64,000 nt of DNA from Cellulomonas xiejunii (lineage in GTDB: Bacteria; Actinomycetota; Actinomycetes; Actinomycetales; Cellulomonadaceae): the NCBI RefSeq assembly GCF_024508315.1, contig NZ_CP101987.1:3534001-3598000 (forward strand), read 5' to 3'. Within the stretch, counting starts at the first letter, position 1, and every line of letters begins with the position of its first letter. Made by a program: the position numbers and the translations under genes. Under the pieces are notes generated by a model, which searched no databases, was not told where the DNA came from, and saw only the letters and a list, made by a program, of their open reading frames with translations. Below, in pieces: positions 24,884 through 33,616 of this stretch.

Positions 24884-25210
24884 ATGTCCTTCCAGGCCTA
24901 TCTCGACGCGGTCGAGGAGAAGACCGGCCTCACACCGCGCCAGCTGCTCGAGCAGGCGCGCGAGCGCGGGTTCGACGCGTCCACCAAGGCGGGCCCGATC
25001 CTCGCGTGGCTCGCCGACGAGCACGGCCTGGGCCGGGGGCACGGCATGGCGATGGTGCACGTCATCACCAAGGGACCGACCATCTCCGGCAAGCACGTCG
25101 GCACCACGGGGGCGCACCGCGACGCATCGGACACGCTGTGGCTCGACGGTCGCGCGACGCGCCCGGCGGTGACGCACCTCTCCGCCACCGCCTCGTCCGT
25201 CACGGCCTAG
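24884..25210 (+). CDS. DUF4287 domain-containing protein
   Basis: A 108-residue small soluble protein with GAGGAGCG ribosome-binding site and ATG start. The N terminus FQAYLDAVEEKTGLTP and the WLADEHGLGRGHGMAMVHV segment are diagnostic of DUF4287. The C-terminal third is unrelated low-complexity sequence. The biochemical role of the family is unknown. A DinB-family gene follows closely on the same strand. Confidence 0.88.
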   Translation: MSFQAYLDAVEEKTGLTPRQLLEQARERGFDASTKAGPILAWLADEHGLGRGHGMAMVHVITKGPTISGKHVGTTGAHRDASDTLWLDGRATRPAVTHLSATASSVTA

Positions 25211-25247
25211 GGTGCGGCGTGCCACGGACGGCCGTACGGTCGGTCGC

Positions 25248-25772
25248 GTGACGACAGGCGCGCAGCAGGTGCTCACCGACGGGTTCGGGAGGGTCGGCCC
25301 CGTGCTCCGGGCCGCCCTGGACGGCACCGACGCGGCAGCGCGGACGTGGCGCCCCGCACCGCGGGCCAACACGCTCGCGTGGCTCGCGTGGCACGTCGCC
25401 CGCGGGCAGGACTCCCAGGTCGCACCGCTGGCCGGCGTCGAGCAGCTGTGGACGGCGGACGGGTGGGCCGACCGGTTCGGCCTGCCGTTCGACCACGACG
25501 CCACGGGCTACGGGCAGTCACCCGACGAGGTCGCGCTCGTCGACGCGCCCGTCGACCTGCTGCTGGGGTACCTCGACGCCGTCACCGCGCAGACCCTGGC
25601 CTACCTGGAGCGCATCGAGGACGACGAGCTCGACACCGTCGTCGACACGTCGTGGGACCCGCCGGTGACGCTGGGCGTGCGGCTCGTCAGCATCCTCGAC
25701 GACTGCGTCCAGCACGCGGGGCAGGCCGCCTACCTGCGCGGCCTGCTCCCCCAGGACGTCGCACCCGCCTGA
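25248..25772 (+). CDS. DinB family protein (DUF664-type)
   Basis: A 174-residue four-helix-bundle protein; GTG 25248 is the likely start. Three histidines at metal-binding positions are visible: in LAWLAWHVARG, in the FDHDATGYG region and in DDCVQHAGQAAYLRGLL. The DinB superfamily includes metal-dependent thiol transferases that use mycothiol or bacillithiol. No specific substrate can be inferred. It lies in a row of small plus-strand genes (24.9-26.1 kb) that may be independently transcribed. Confidence 0.82.
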   Translation: MTTGAQQVLTDGFGRVGPVLRAALDGTDAAARTWRPAPRANTLAWLAWHVARGQDSQVAPLAGVEQLWTADGWADRFGLPFDHDATGYGQSPDEVALVDAPVDLLLGYLDAVTAQTLAYLERIEDDELDTVVDTSWDPPVTLGVRLVSILDDCVQHAGQAAYLRGLLPQDVAPA

Positions 25773-25811
25773 CCCCGACCCGCGTCGGTGGCCCCCGGTA
25801 GCGTGCCGGGG

Positions 25812-26108
25812 GTGACGGAGTACGAGGTCGACGTGCCGCTGTGGCAGGTGGAGAACGGGTCGTGGGTGTTCGCGGCGCTGCCGTTCCCCGTCGCGGACGA
25901 GGTGGACGAGCTCACGCGGGGCCGCCAGGGCGGGTTCGGCTCGGTGCGCGTCGAGGTGACGCTCGGCCCGACGACGTGGCGCACGTCGCTGTTCCCCGAC
26001 AAGAGCCGCAAGACGTACGTGCTGCCCGTGAAGAAGGCCGTGCGCACCGCCGCGGACGTCGCCGCCGGCGACGTGGTGCACCTGCGACTACGGCTCGTCG
26101 ACGTGTGA
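25812..26108 (+). CDS. DUF1905 domain-containing protein
   Basis: A 98-residue small beta-barrel-like protein recognised as DUF1905 from WVFAALPFPVADEV and the end motif YVLPVKKAVRTAADVAAGD. GTG 25812 gives the short N terminus normal for the family. Function is unknown; no partner YdeI/OmpD-like domain is attached here. It converges on the small membrane-protein gene that follows, only 2 bp apart. Confidence 0.82.
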   Translation: MTEYEVDVPLWQVENGSWVFAALPFPVADEVDELTRGRQGGFGSVRVEVTLGPTTWRTSLFPDKSRKTYVLPVKKAVRTAADVAAGDVVHLRLRLVDV

Positions 26109-26110
26109 CC

Positions 26111-26338
26111 TCAGGACGTGACGCGCCCCTTCGCGAAGTACGCCAGCGGTCCCACCCAGTTGACGAGCAGCGCGAGCCCCCACGCGAGCTTCGGCCCGTT
26201 CACCTGCGCGGCCGGCCGCTTGACCAGGTCGCGGTAGGCGGCCGCGGTGAGCGCCACCTGCGCGGCGCCGACCACGGCGACACCCACGCGCTGACCACGT
26301 CGCAGCTCACGCCACTTCTTCTTCGGATTCAGGGGCAC
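26111..26338 (-). CDS. Small membrane protein, phospholipase D N-terminal (PLDc_N)-like
   Basis: A 75-residue protein with GTG start. A basic N terminus (NPKKKWRELRRGQR) is followed by two hydrophobic helices (VAVVGAAQVALTAAAYRDL and LAWGLALLVNWVGPLAYFAKGR). The WGLALLVNWVGPLAYF pattern matches the PLDc_N/small membrane family found widely in actinobacteria. The role is unknown. Confidence 0.75.
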   Translation of the reverse strand: MPLNPKKKWRELRRGQRVGVAVVGAAQVALTAAAYRDLVKRPAAQVNGPKLAWGLALLVNWVGPLAYFAKGRVTS

Positions 26339-26467
26339 GTCGGACCTCCGGGCTCGGGCGCGCGCGGCGCGTGGGTGCAGGGCCCCATCCTCCACCCGGT
26401 GCGCACGGGCCGCAGGGCCGCAGGTCCTCCCCGCCCCGCGACGCCGCGCGGTGCGTAACCTGACGGC

Positions 26468-26953
26468 ATGGAGCTCACCCTGGGTCTCGACGAGGCCCTC
26501 ACGCTGGCCCGCGCGGCCGACGCCCTGCCCTCCGCCGTGACCGACGTCCGCGGGGAACCCCGCCTGGTGCGGGCGCAGGTCAAGGTCCACGAGCTGCCCG
26601 GGGTGCCCGGTGCCGTCCGCATGGCGACGCGGCTCGCCGGGCCGGTCGACGTGCGCGTCGAGGACCGCGGCGTGACGGGCCGCGCGTGGCGCGTGGCGAT
26701 CGTCGCGTCGCACCCCGTCATGCGCATGGACCTCAGCGGGTTCGTCACCGAGGCCGTGCGGGGGCAGCTGGTGAAGCTGCCCCCGGGCGTCGCGACGGTC
26801 CACACGCAGGAGGGCGCCACGGTCGTCGAGGTCGACCTGGACCGTCTCGGCCCGCTCGTCGGCGAGGCGTTCCCCGCCGCGCGCGGCCTGCAGGTCCGCG
26901 TCGAGGACGTCGCGCTCGGTGATCGTCTGCACCTGACCGCCACCGTCGCCTGA
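26468..26953 (+). CDS. Conserved hypothetical protein
   Basis: A 161-residue soluble protein starting at ATG 26468. It is rich in predicted beta strands with alternating hydrophobics (VRAQVKVHELPGVPGAVRM, VDVRVEDRGVTGRAWRVAIV, LQVRVEDVALGDRLHLTATV) and no signal peptide. The repeated VRVED units hint at an internally duplicated fold. I do not recognise the family. The 56 bp after it consist of short repeats of GTCCGGGCGTC before the convergent M48 gene. Confidence 0.65.
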   Translation: MELTLGLDEALTLARAADALPSAVTDVRGEPRLVRAQVKVHELPGVPGAVRMATRLAGPVDVRVEDRGVTGRAWRVAIVASHPVMRMDLSGFVTEAVRGQLVKLPPGVATVHTQEGATVVEVDLDRLGPLVGEAFPAARGLQVRVEDVALGDRLHLTATVA

Positions 26954-27009
26954 GCGCCGCAGGCCTCCGACGTCCGGGCGTCCGACGTCCGGGCGTCGGG
27001 CTCCGGGCG

Positions 27010-28887
27010 TCAGGCTCCGGGCGCGCCGGCGAGCGAATGCAGGTGCCCCACGAGGATCTCCTGCGAGCCCTTCGCCAGGTACTCCCCCGCCCACCGCTCC
27101 TTGAGCTCCAGGCGCGTGCCGTCGTGCAGCTCGACGGTCGCCTGCACGGGCGACGAGCGGCGCACCGTCGCGGTGCGGACGTCTTCGTACGACACGAACC
27201 GGTGCACCTGCGCGAGCTGGTGCACGGGCGCGGACCGGACGACACCGATCAGGCGAGCCTTGCCGCCGTCGGTCTTCTTGGGGCAGGGCACGAGCACCAG
27301 GCCACGGTCCAGCACGACGACGTCGTGGTCCACGCCGTCGACGGCGACGTTGGCGAGACCGGCGAGCACCGACGCGCCGTGCGCGGTCGCGCGCTCGTGG
27401 ACCTGGCCGACCGCCTGCGGTTCGACACCCAGGCCGGCGAGCCAGGCGCGGACGTGCTCGACACCCGCGGGCTGCGACGCGAGGTTCGCCCAGGCCGACA
27501 GCGCGGGCTCGTCACCCTCGCGGTCCCGCAGCGTGGCGGGGCCCGCCCAGTCGAGGTGCCACCGTGCGGCACCCGCGTTGACGAGCGCCGACGACAGGAC
27601 GGGCTCGAGAGCGTCGGCCATGGGGTGCGGCACGTGCTCACCGGCCTCCTCGAACGCCGGGTGATCACGGTCGATCCCCAGCTCACGAGCGAGGTCGTCA
27701 CCGCGGCCCTGGGCCACGAGGTCGAGCACGGTCCCGAGCGTCGCCCGCTGGACGCCGGCGAGCCGTGCGGCGGCACGGTGGACGCTGTCCGCGTGGCGCT
27801 GCTGCGCCGCGGCGATCGCGGGCGGGACCAGCTCCTCCCAGGGGAGCCGCCTGCGGTCCTCGACGGCCAGCACCTCGTCGGCGAGGTGCGTCGCGAGGAC
27901 GTCGAGCCGCGGGACGAGGACCGTCGCCGGCCGGGCGTCGGGCGTGTGCGGGACGTCGGGCAGGCGGTCCATCGTGACGATGCGCTCGCCGATGGGCGGG
28001 TGGCTGTCCCAGCGGCTGGCGTGCTCGGGGCGGGGCACGTCGCGCATGTCGCTCAGCTCCTGTGCACGCGCGGCCAGCAGGTGCCGGAAGCCGCCGTAGA
28101 ACGCGTCGGACGTCGGCGCCAGACCGACCTCCCACCCGACCATGACGTAGCGCTCCAGGTAGAAGTCCCACGCGGCGTCGAGCACCGGCACCTCGCGCAG
28201 CGCCGACTGCGCGGTCGCACGGCCCACCGCAGCGACGGACTTGGCGTCGGCCGCCAGCTCCTGCCGGCGACTGGTGGCCGCGGAGACCAGCAGGTAGAGC
28301 TTGCCGTACTGCCGCAGGAGCCAGCCGACCGGCGATCCCGAGAGCTGGGCGAGGGTGGCGCCGATCGCGGCGCGGCCACGGTGGACCACGACGGACAGGC
28401 GTGTGTCGTCGTGCGAGTAGTGGCCCAGCTCGTGGGCCAGGACCGAGCGCAGCTGCGCGACGCTCAGGCCGTGCAGCAGCGGCACGCCGAGCACCATGCG
28501 CCGCGTCCCGCCGACGAGCCCCAGGAGCCGCGCGTCCTCCATGACGCCGGCGTTGACGTCCGGTGCGAGCCGGATCTCGTCGGGGGCGCGGGTCCCGGTC
28601 AGGACCGCGAGCTCGTCGACCATCGCCCACAGCTCGGGTGCCTCGGCGCGCAGCAGCACCGGACCCGACGGAGGCTCGGGCCGGGCGCGGGCGACCTTCC
28701 ACAGCGCGACGACGACGCCGACGACGGCCGCGATGGTGACGAAGCCGAGCTTGCCGGCCAACGGCCCGGTGCCGGACCGGAACGCGAGCACCGTCAGTGC
28801 ACCGAGACCGGCGATGACGAGGAGCGCGGTGACGTAGAACCCTGCCAAGGTCAGAACCGCGATGACGGCGCGCAGCCTGGTGCTCAT
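27010..28887 (-). CDS. M48 family metallopeptidase
   Basis: A 625-residue membrane protease. Two N-terminal hydrophobic segments (about 10-65) precede the catalytic domain with the zinc motif LAHELGHYSHDD (about 150) and the third ligand in RQELAADAKS (about 215). A further hydrophobic stretch sits between them. The C-terminal 300 residues, with no recognised domain, are an extension beyond the usual HtpX or Oma1 core; similar long forms occur in actinobacteria. It probably processes membrane or envelope proteins. ATG start with GGAGG site; single-gene transcript. Confidence 0.9.
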   Translation of the reverse strand: MSTRLRAVIAVLTLAGFYVTALLVIAGLGALTVLAFRSGTGPLAGKLGFVTIAAVVGVVVALWKVARARPEPPSGPVLLRAEAPELWAMVDELAVLTGTRAPDEIRLAPDVNAGVMEDARLLGLVGGTRRMVLGVPLLHGLSVAQLRSVLAHELGHYSHDDTRLSVVVHRGRAAIGATLAQLSGSPVGWLLRQYGKLYLLVSAATSRRQELAADAKSVAAVGRATAQSALREVPVLDAAWDFYLERYVMVGWEVGLAPTSDAFYGGFRHLLAARAQELSDMRDVPRPEHASRWDSHPPIGERIVTMDRLPDVPHTPDARPATVLVPRLDVLATHLADEVLAVEDRRRLPWEELVPPAIAAAQQRHADSVHRAAARLAGVQRATLGTVLDLVAQGRGDDLARELGIDRDHPAFEEAGEHVPHPMADALEPVLSSALVNAGAARWHLDWAGPATLRDREGDEPALSAWANLASQPAGVEHVRAWLAGLGVEPQAVGQVHERATAHGASVLAGLANVAVDGVDHDVVVLDRGLVLVPCPKKTDGGKARLIGVVRSAPVHQLAQVHRFVSYEDVRTATVRRSSPVQATVELHDGTRLELKERWAGEYLAKGSQEILVGHLHSLAGAPGA

Positions 28888-29217
28888 GGGTGCCTCCTGG
28901 ACTCCCCTGGGGGCCGCCCGCGCGTCCCGTCCGGCGGGAGCGTAGCGGCGCCGGGCCGCTCCCCGTGGGCGAACGGGCGCCGAATCTGCGGGCGGTCGCC
29001 GGCACCGGCGACCGCTGCGGTGCGCGCCGTGGCGGGCCCTCCGTGAATCCGTGCAGGTCCGTGCGGCTGAACCCTCGCGCAGTCGGGATCCCTGCGGCTA
29101 CGCTGAGGAGGTAGTCGCAGTGCGCTTTGTTTGTCCCGTTCTCCGGAGCGGACGACGACCACCGTGATTCACCGGTCCCGGTCGTCGGGTCCGTAGTAAC
29201 CGCATGAGGAGAATGAC
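28888..29217. other. Intergenic region: divergent upstream of the M48 gene, leader of the cold-shock gene
   Basis: This 330-bp gap holds no gene. It contains the promoter region of the minus-strand M48 gene and, on the plus strand, the probable promoter and leader of the cold-shock gene. The stretch 29100-29215 is less GC-rich and ends in the GAGGAGAATG ribosome-binding region. A long structured leader is normal for CspA-type genes, but no specific element can be proved by eye. Confidence 0.4.
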
Positions 29218-29421
29218 GTGCCCACTGGCATCGTGAAGTGGTTCAACGCTGAGAAGGGCTTCGGCTTCATCGCCCCCGAGGACGGCGGCCCGGACGTCTT
29301 CGTCCACTACTCGGCCATCCAGACGCAGGGCTACCGCTCGCTCGAGGAGAACCAGCGCGTGCAGTTCGACGTGCAGGCCGGCCCCAAGGGCCCGCAGGCC
29401 TCGAACGTCGCACCTGCCTGA
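29218..29421 (+). CDS. cspA: Cold-shock protein, CspA family
   Basis: A 67-residue single cold-shock domain with GTG start behind a clear AGGAG site. RNA-binding motifs RNP1 KGFGFI and RNP2 VFVHYS are intact, with the family start [11 protein letters not shown] and end [10 protein letters not shown]. It binds single-stranded RNA and DNA and acts as an RNA chaperone or antiterminator. The length is standard. A strong hairpin terminator follows directly. Confidence 0.97.
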   Translation: MPTGIVKWFNAEKGFGFIAPEDGGPDVFVHYSAIQTQGYRSLEENQRVQFDVQAGPKGPQASNVAPA

Positions 29422-29451
29422 GCGACAGCTCACCGAGCCCACGGGCTCACC

Positions 29452-29490
29452 GAAGGGCGTCCCGACCACTGGTCGGGGCGCCCTTCGCCT
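29452..29490 (+). terminator. Rho-independent terminator of the cold-shock gene
   Basis: GAAGGGCG-T-CCCGACCA pairs with TGGTCGGG-G-CGCCCTTC (29452-29486), a 16-bp stem with one mismatch and a very small loop, followed by a short CCTTT tract. It lies 31 bp after the cold-shock stop codon. Confidence 0.85.
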
Positions 29491-29557
29491 TTCCCGTCCG
29501 GGGGCACCGCCAGGCACGTGGGTTGCGTGCCTACCTAGTCAACCTTACTGTCTAGCC

Positions 29558-29950
29558 ATGGCACGACGCACCGCACCTCCGGCCCCCGGCACCGGCGACG
29601 ACGTCGCGACCGGTGCCGACTGGCCCGGTGAGTGGCTGCGCGGCGTCCTGTCGCTGTGCGCGCTGCGCGTGCTGGCCGACGGCCCGACGTACGGCTACGA
29701 CATCGCCCAGCGCCTGGCCGCCGCCGGGCTCGGCGAGATCAAGGGCGGCACCCTCTACCCCCTGCTCGGTCGCCTGCACGCCGCCGGGCTGCTCGACGAG
29801 GAGTGGCGCCCGGGCGACGGGGGCCCGGGGCGCAAGTACTACGCGCTCACCGACGCCGGCCGCACCCACCTGCGAGACGAGAGCGCGCGCTGGTCGCGCT
29901 TCGCCGACCTGACCCAGACGTTCGTCACGACCCCGGAGGCCGTCCGATGA
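29558..29950 (+). CDS. PadR family transcriptional regulator
   Basis: A 130-residue PadR winged-helix repressor. Landmarks are LRGVLSLCALRVLADGPTYGYDI (recognition helix region), GGTLYPLLGRLHAAGLLDEEW and RKYYALTDAGRTHL. The short C-terminal helix mediates dimerisation. An AT-richer stretch with CTAG at 29535 and 29552 just before the start is a candidate autoregulatory site. The stop overlaps the ATG of the next gene (ATGA, 29947-29950), and the three downstream HAAS-like genes are its likely targets. Confidence 0.93.
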   Translation: MARRTAPPAPGTGDDVATGADWPGEWLRGVLSLCALRVLADGPTYGYDIAQRLAAAGLGEIKGGTLYPLLGRLHAAGLLDEEWRPGDGGPGRKYYALTDAGRTHLRDESARWSRFADLTQTFVTTPEAVR

Positions 29951-30699
29951 GCACCAGACCTGCCGACCTGGCCCCGCACGTGGACAGGACGTGGGCCGAC
30001 GCGTTCGTCATCGAGCTGCGCCTGCGCGACGTCCCCGGCGACACGATCGGCGACCTGTTGGCTGAGGTCGAGTCGCACGTCCTGGACTCCGGCGCCCCCG
30101 CGCACGAGGCATTCGGCGACCCGAAGCAGTACGCCGCGCAGATCGCGGAGACCACCGCCCGGCCCGAGGCCGACGACCGCCGCGGCGACCTGCCGATCTG
30201 GATGGGCTGCGCCGCGATGATCGTCGCGATCGACAGCGCCTTCGGGTGGTGGCGCGACGGGACGTACGCACTGACCGGCAGCACGGTGGTGCTCGTCCTG
30301 GGGATGGTCGCGATCCTCGTCGTGGTCGAGCGGTACGGCACATCGATGCTGCGGTTCGTCCTGGGCGCTGCGCCGTGGAAGGCGGGCCTGCTGACCGTCG
30401 CGGCCATGGCTCCACTGGTCGGGCTGGGGGTCCTCGGGCGGTCGTGGCACATCGCCGTGCTGCCCGCCGCGCCCGTCACTCTCGGTGCACTCGCGGTGCT
30501 GGCCGCCTCGACGCTGTTCTGGCTGTGGCTCCCCCGGTCGTTGGACCCGCTGCTCGCGCCGGGCGCCGACCGCGCGGCGGCTGACGAGGGCGCGCGCCGC
30601 GAGTACCGGCGGTTCGCGCTGCGCCTCGCGGCGCTGCAGGGCGGCTACGTGGCAGCCGTCCTCCTCATCGTGTTCCTCGTCCTGCGCCGCACCACCTGA
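29947..30699 (+). CDS. HAAS/DUF1700-like membrane protein, paralogue 1
   Basis: A 250-residue protein. The N-terminal 70 residues form the HAAS-like helical domain (FVIELRLRDVPGDTIGDLLAEVESHVLDSG, then EAFGDPKQYAAQIAE), which in other bacteria accompanies PadR repressors. The rest has about five membrane segments and the conserved SLDPLLAPGADRAAADE loop. Start is the ATG overlapping the padR stop. It is followed by two related genes. Such PadR-HAAS pairs are thought to sense envelope or drug stress; mechanism and ligand are unknown. Confidence 0.8.
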   Translation: MSTRPADLAPHVDRTWADAFVIELRLRDVPGDTIGDLLAEVESHVLDSGAPAHEAFGDPKQYAAQIAETTARPEADDRRGDLPIWMGCAAMIVAIDSAFGWWRDGTYALTGSTVVLVLGMVAILVVVERYGTSMLRFVLGAAPWKAGLLTVAAMAPLVGLGVLGRSWHIAVLPAAPVTLGALAVLAASTLFWLWLPRSLDPLLAPGADRAAADEGARREYRRFALRLAALQGGYVAAVLLIVFLVLRRTT

Positions 30700-30733
30700 C
30701 CCCCATGGACGTCACGAACCCGGAGGCCACGCG

Positions 30734-31486
30734 ATGAGCATCGAACCCGCCGACCTGGCCCCGCACGTGGAGACCACGTGGGCCGACGACTTCGTCGTCG
30801 AGCTGCGGCTGCGCGACGTCCCCGGCGACGTGATCGGCGACCTGCTGACGGAGGTCGAGTCGCACGTCGTCGACTCCGGCACCCCCGCGCACGAGGCCTT
30901 CGGCGACCCGACGCAGTACGCCGCGCAGATCGCCGAGACGGCCGCCAGACCGGATCCGGACGCCCCGGGGGAGCTGGTGCCGATCGCGATCGGGGCGGCC
31001 GCGATGGTCGTGGCGGTCGGCGGCGTCGTCGAGTGGTGGCAGGACGGGACGTTCGAGCGGACCGGCGGCACGGTTGCGCTCGTCCTGGGGGTGCTCCTGG
31101 CGCCCTTCGTGATCGCGCGGTTCTTCGCACCCCTGGTGCGGTTCGTGCTCACCGCCCCCTGGTGGAAGAGCTGGTTGCTGGCCATGGCGGCCCTGGTCCC
31201 CATGGTCGGCCTGGCCGTCCTCGCTCGCCCGTGGCACATCGGCACGCTCCCGGCGCCGCCCGTCGCCGTCGGCGCGCTCGTGCTGCTCGCCGTCGCGATC
31301 GTCCTCGAGCTGCGCCACCCCTCCCCCGTCGACCCGCTGCTGGCACCCGGGGCCGACCGTGCGACGGCCGACGAGGCCGCCCGTCGCGACGCCCGGAGGA
31401 CGACGCTGCTCGTCTGGGCGACCCAGGTCGGCTGGGTCGCCGCCGCCGCGGCGACGGGCATCCTGATCAACCGCCTGGCCGGCTGA
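30734..31486 (+). CDS. HAAS/DUF1700-like membrane protein, paralogue 2
   Basis: A 250-residue close paralogue of the preceding gene. The N-terminal domain is nearly the same (VELRLRDVPGDVIGDLLTEVE, EAFGDPTQYAAQIAET) and the loop PVDPLLAPGADRATADEA is shared, while membrane segments are more divergent. ATG 30734 lies behind CGGAGGCC. It sits 34 bp after paralogue 1, in the same operon. The identical length indicates a whole-gene duplication. Confidence 0.8.
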   Translation: MSIEPADLAPHVETTWADDFVVELRLRDVPGDVIGDLLTEVESHVVDSGTPAHEAFGDPTQYAAQIAETAARPDPDAPGELVPIAIGAAAMVVAVGGVVEWWQDGTFERTGGTVALVLGVLLAPFVIARFFAPLVRFVLTAPWWKSWLLAMAALVPMVGLAVLARPWHIGTLPAPPVAVGALVLLAVAIVLELRHPSPVDPLLAPGADRATADEAARRDARRTTLLVWATQVGWVAAAAATGILINRLAG

Positions 31487-31555
31487 CGGCCGCCACCCCC
31501 AAGAGCTCGGCCGCCAACCCCACCGCTGACGTCATCACCCAGCCCGGAGGCTCCC

Positions 31556-32284
31556 ATGAACAACGAACCCGCCACCTTCGCCCCGCACGTCGAGCCGGCC
31601 TGGCGCGACGCGTTCGTCATGGAGCTGCGTCTGCACGACGTGCCGGGTCCGTCGATCGGCGAGGCGCTCGGTGAGGTCGAGGCCTACTGCGCGGACGCGG
31701 GCGAGGACGCCCTCAGCGCGTTCGGCGATCCTGCCGCGTACGCCCGCAGCCTCGCGCAGGTGCTGCCGACCCGCCGCCGCACCACCGTGCGCGACGGTGC
31801 CGCGGTCGTCGCGCAGACCGCCGGCGTCATGGGGGTCGTGTGGACGGTCCCCCCGTGGCTGCACGGCGAGGACCTGGTGGCCTCGCGCGGTGCGGCGACC
31901 ACCATCGCGCTCGTCCTGGTGCTGACGGTCGTGCTGTGCCTGGCGCCCACGAGGATCCTGGGCTGGTTCATGCGCGCGCGGTGGTGGCAGGCGGCGCTCG
32001 CGGGCGGCGGAGCAGCGGCCACGCTCGCGGCCGTCGGCGCGCTCGTCCCGGACGCGCCGCTGACGGCACCGGCGACGCCCCTCGTCCTGGTCAGCGTGCT
32101 GCTCATGGTCGCCGGGGCGGTCGCGCTGCACGTCGGCGGCGCGACCACCGACCTCGTCCGCGACCCGGCCGAGCGCGACAGCCCGCCGACGCGACGGATG
32201 CGGCTCACGTCGATCGCGCTGAGCGCGGCGCTCCCCGTGGTGGCGCTGCTCGTCGCCGGCGCCCTCGCCCTGCTGCCCCGCTGA
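31556..32284 (+). CDS. HAAS/DUF1700-like membrane protein, paralogue 3 (divergent)
   Basis: A 242-residue more distant member of the trio. It retains the N-terminal pattern FVMELRLHDVPGPSIGEALGEVEAY and SAFGDPAAYARSLAQ but has lost the DPLLAPGAD loop. Five hydrophobic segments follow. ATG 31556 has a CCCGGAGG site. The 69-bp gap to paralogue 2 still allows cotranscription. Confidence 0.78.
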   Translation: MNNEPATFAPHVEPAWRDAFVMELRLHDVPGPSIGEALGEVEAYCADAGEDALSAFGDPAAYARSLAQVLPTRRRTTVRDGAAVVAQTAGVMGVVWTVPPWLHGEDLVASRGAATTIALVLVLTVVLCLAPTRILGWFMRARWWQAALAGGGAAATLAAVGALVPDAPLTAPATPLVLVSVLLMVAGAVALHVGGATTDLVRDPAERDSPPTRRMRLTSIALSAALPVVALLVAGALALLPR

Positions 32285-32344
32285 CGGACCGTCCCACCGG
32301 GACCCCGAGGCGGCCCGCCCACCGAATCGACGACGGCCGGCCGG

Positions 32345-33616
32345 TCAGCGGCTCCAGCGCCGCACGACCGCGCCCAGGCCGACCGCGAACGTCACGCCCG
32401 CGACCGCCAGGTACGGGCCGTAGAAGCGCCGCAGCACCGGGGCCGCGGCACCGGCAGCCGCTCCGACCACGGCACCGACCGCGAGCGAGCGCGCACCCCG
32501 TGCCCCGAGCGCGTGCGCGGCCAGGGGCAGGGCGGGCACGTGCGCCGCGCCCGCCTCGGCTGCGTAGACCTTGACCGGCACGCCGTTGAGCGCCTGCCGC
32601 CAGATGCCACGGGCACCGGCCGCCGCGAGGTCGGCCGCGGCCCGCGAGCGCATCGCCGGTGTGGTCAGCGGCGCGGGCGGTCGATCGCCGTGGGCCGTCA
32701 GCGCCCGCGTGACCAGGACGCCCGCGACCGAGCCGGCCGCGAGGAACGCTGCAGCCGGCACGACGCGGCGCGGGTGGGCGGCGGCGACGAGGACGAGGTA
32801 CATCTCGGACGTGACGGGCAGGCTCACGGCCTCCGCGAACCCCCAGCCGAACGCGCCCGCCATGCCGGCAGGCCCGGACATGTGGTTGCGCAGCACCCGC
32901 CAGATGCGCGACCGCGACGGCACCGGGGGGCCGGCCGCCAGCATCCCCTCGATCTGCGCCACGAGCGGGGTCATGTCCGTCAGCTCGTGCGGGTTCAGCG
33001 GGTGACCGACCCGCACCTCGACGGGGCCCGGCGTCAACCGGCCCTTCTTGGCGAGCAGCTCGCGCGTGCCGACGACGGCCACGGGCAGGATCGGCACGTC
33101 GAACTCCTGCGCGATGCGCAGCGCGCCGCTGCGGAACCGGCCCAGGCGGCCGTCGGTCGAGCGGGTGCCCTCGGGGAACACCAGGAGGCTCGACCCGCCG
33201 CCGAGCACCTGCGTGGCACCCTCGATGAGGGACTCGTACCCGCCCCCGCCGTGGCGCCGCACCGGCACGGCCCCGATGGCGACCTTGAGGAGCCGAGCCT
33301 TCCAGGGGTCGTCGAACCAGTAGTCCCCCGCGGCGACGACCACCGGCTTGTACGGCGCGGGGAACGCCGCGATGAGCGCCGGGGTGTCGGCGTGCGACTG
33401 GTGGTTGGCGACGACGACCATCGCCTCGTACGGCGCCGACCCGACGACGCGGAACCCGCCGACGAGGTGGAACACGTTGCGCCACACCACGTGCCGCACG
33501 GCACCGGCCAGGTTGAAGCCGGGAGGCATCCCGACGCGTCGGCGCAGCCGGAGGAACGTCTCCGCCGAGGCGTGGGCGTACGGGTGACGGTCGCCGGGCT
33601 GCGCGTCGTCGCTCAT
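32345..33616 (-). CDS. 1-acyl-sn-glycerol-3-phosphate acyltransferase (PlsC-like) with C-terminal membrane region
   Basis: A 423-residue protein. The PlsC domain shows the catalytic NHQSHADTP (HX4D motif, about 70), [10 protein letters not shown] (about 150) and PILPVAVVG. It transfers an acyl chain to lysophosphatidic acid at the membrane. The C-terminal 190 residues, with several weak hydrophobic segments, are an extension not needed for catalysis and resemble a small glycine-zipper membrane region. The ATG overlaps the stop of the cytidylyltransferase gene (ATGA, 33613-33616). It is the last gene of a three-gene phospholipid operon. Confidence 0.9.
   Translation of the reverse strand: MSDDAQPGDRHPYAHASAETFLRLRRRVGMPPGFNLAGAVRHVVWRNVFHLVGGFRVVGSAPYEAMVVVANHQSHADTPALIAAFPAPYKPVVVAAGDYWFDDPWKARLLKVAIGAVPVRRHGGGGYESLIEGATQVLGGGSSLLVFPEGTRSTDGRLGRFRSGALRIAQEFDVPILPVAVVGTRELLAKKGRLTPGPVEVRVGHPLNPHELTDMTPLVAQIEGMLAAGPPVPSRSRIWRVLRNHMSGPAGMAGAFGWGFAEAVSLPVTSEMYLVLVAAAHPRRVVPAAAFLAAGSVAGVLVTRALTAHGDRPPAPLTTPAMRSRAAADLAAAGARGIWRQALNGVPVKVYAAEAGAAHVPALPLAAHALGARGARSLAVGAVVGAAAGAAAPVLRRFYGPYLAVAGVTFAVGLGAVVRRWSR

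Noticed and set aside
26954..27009. Short GTCCGGGCGTC repeats between convergent genes as a mobile or regulatory element
   Set aside because: The copies are imperfect, few and confined to 56 bp. They look like simple sequence slippage.
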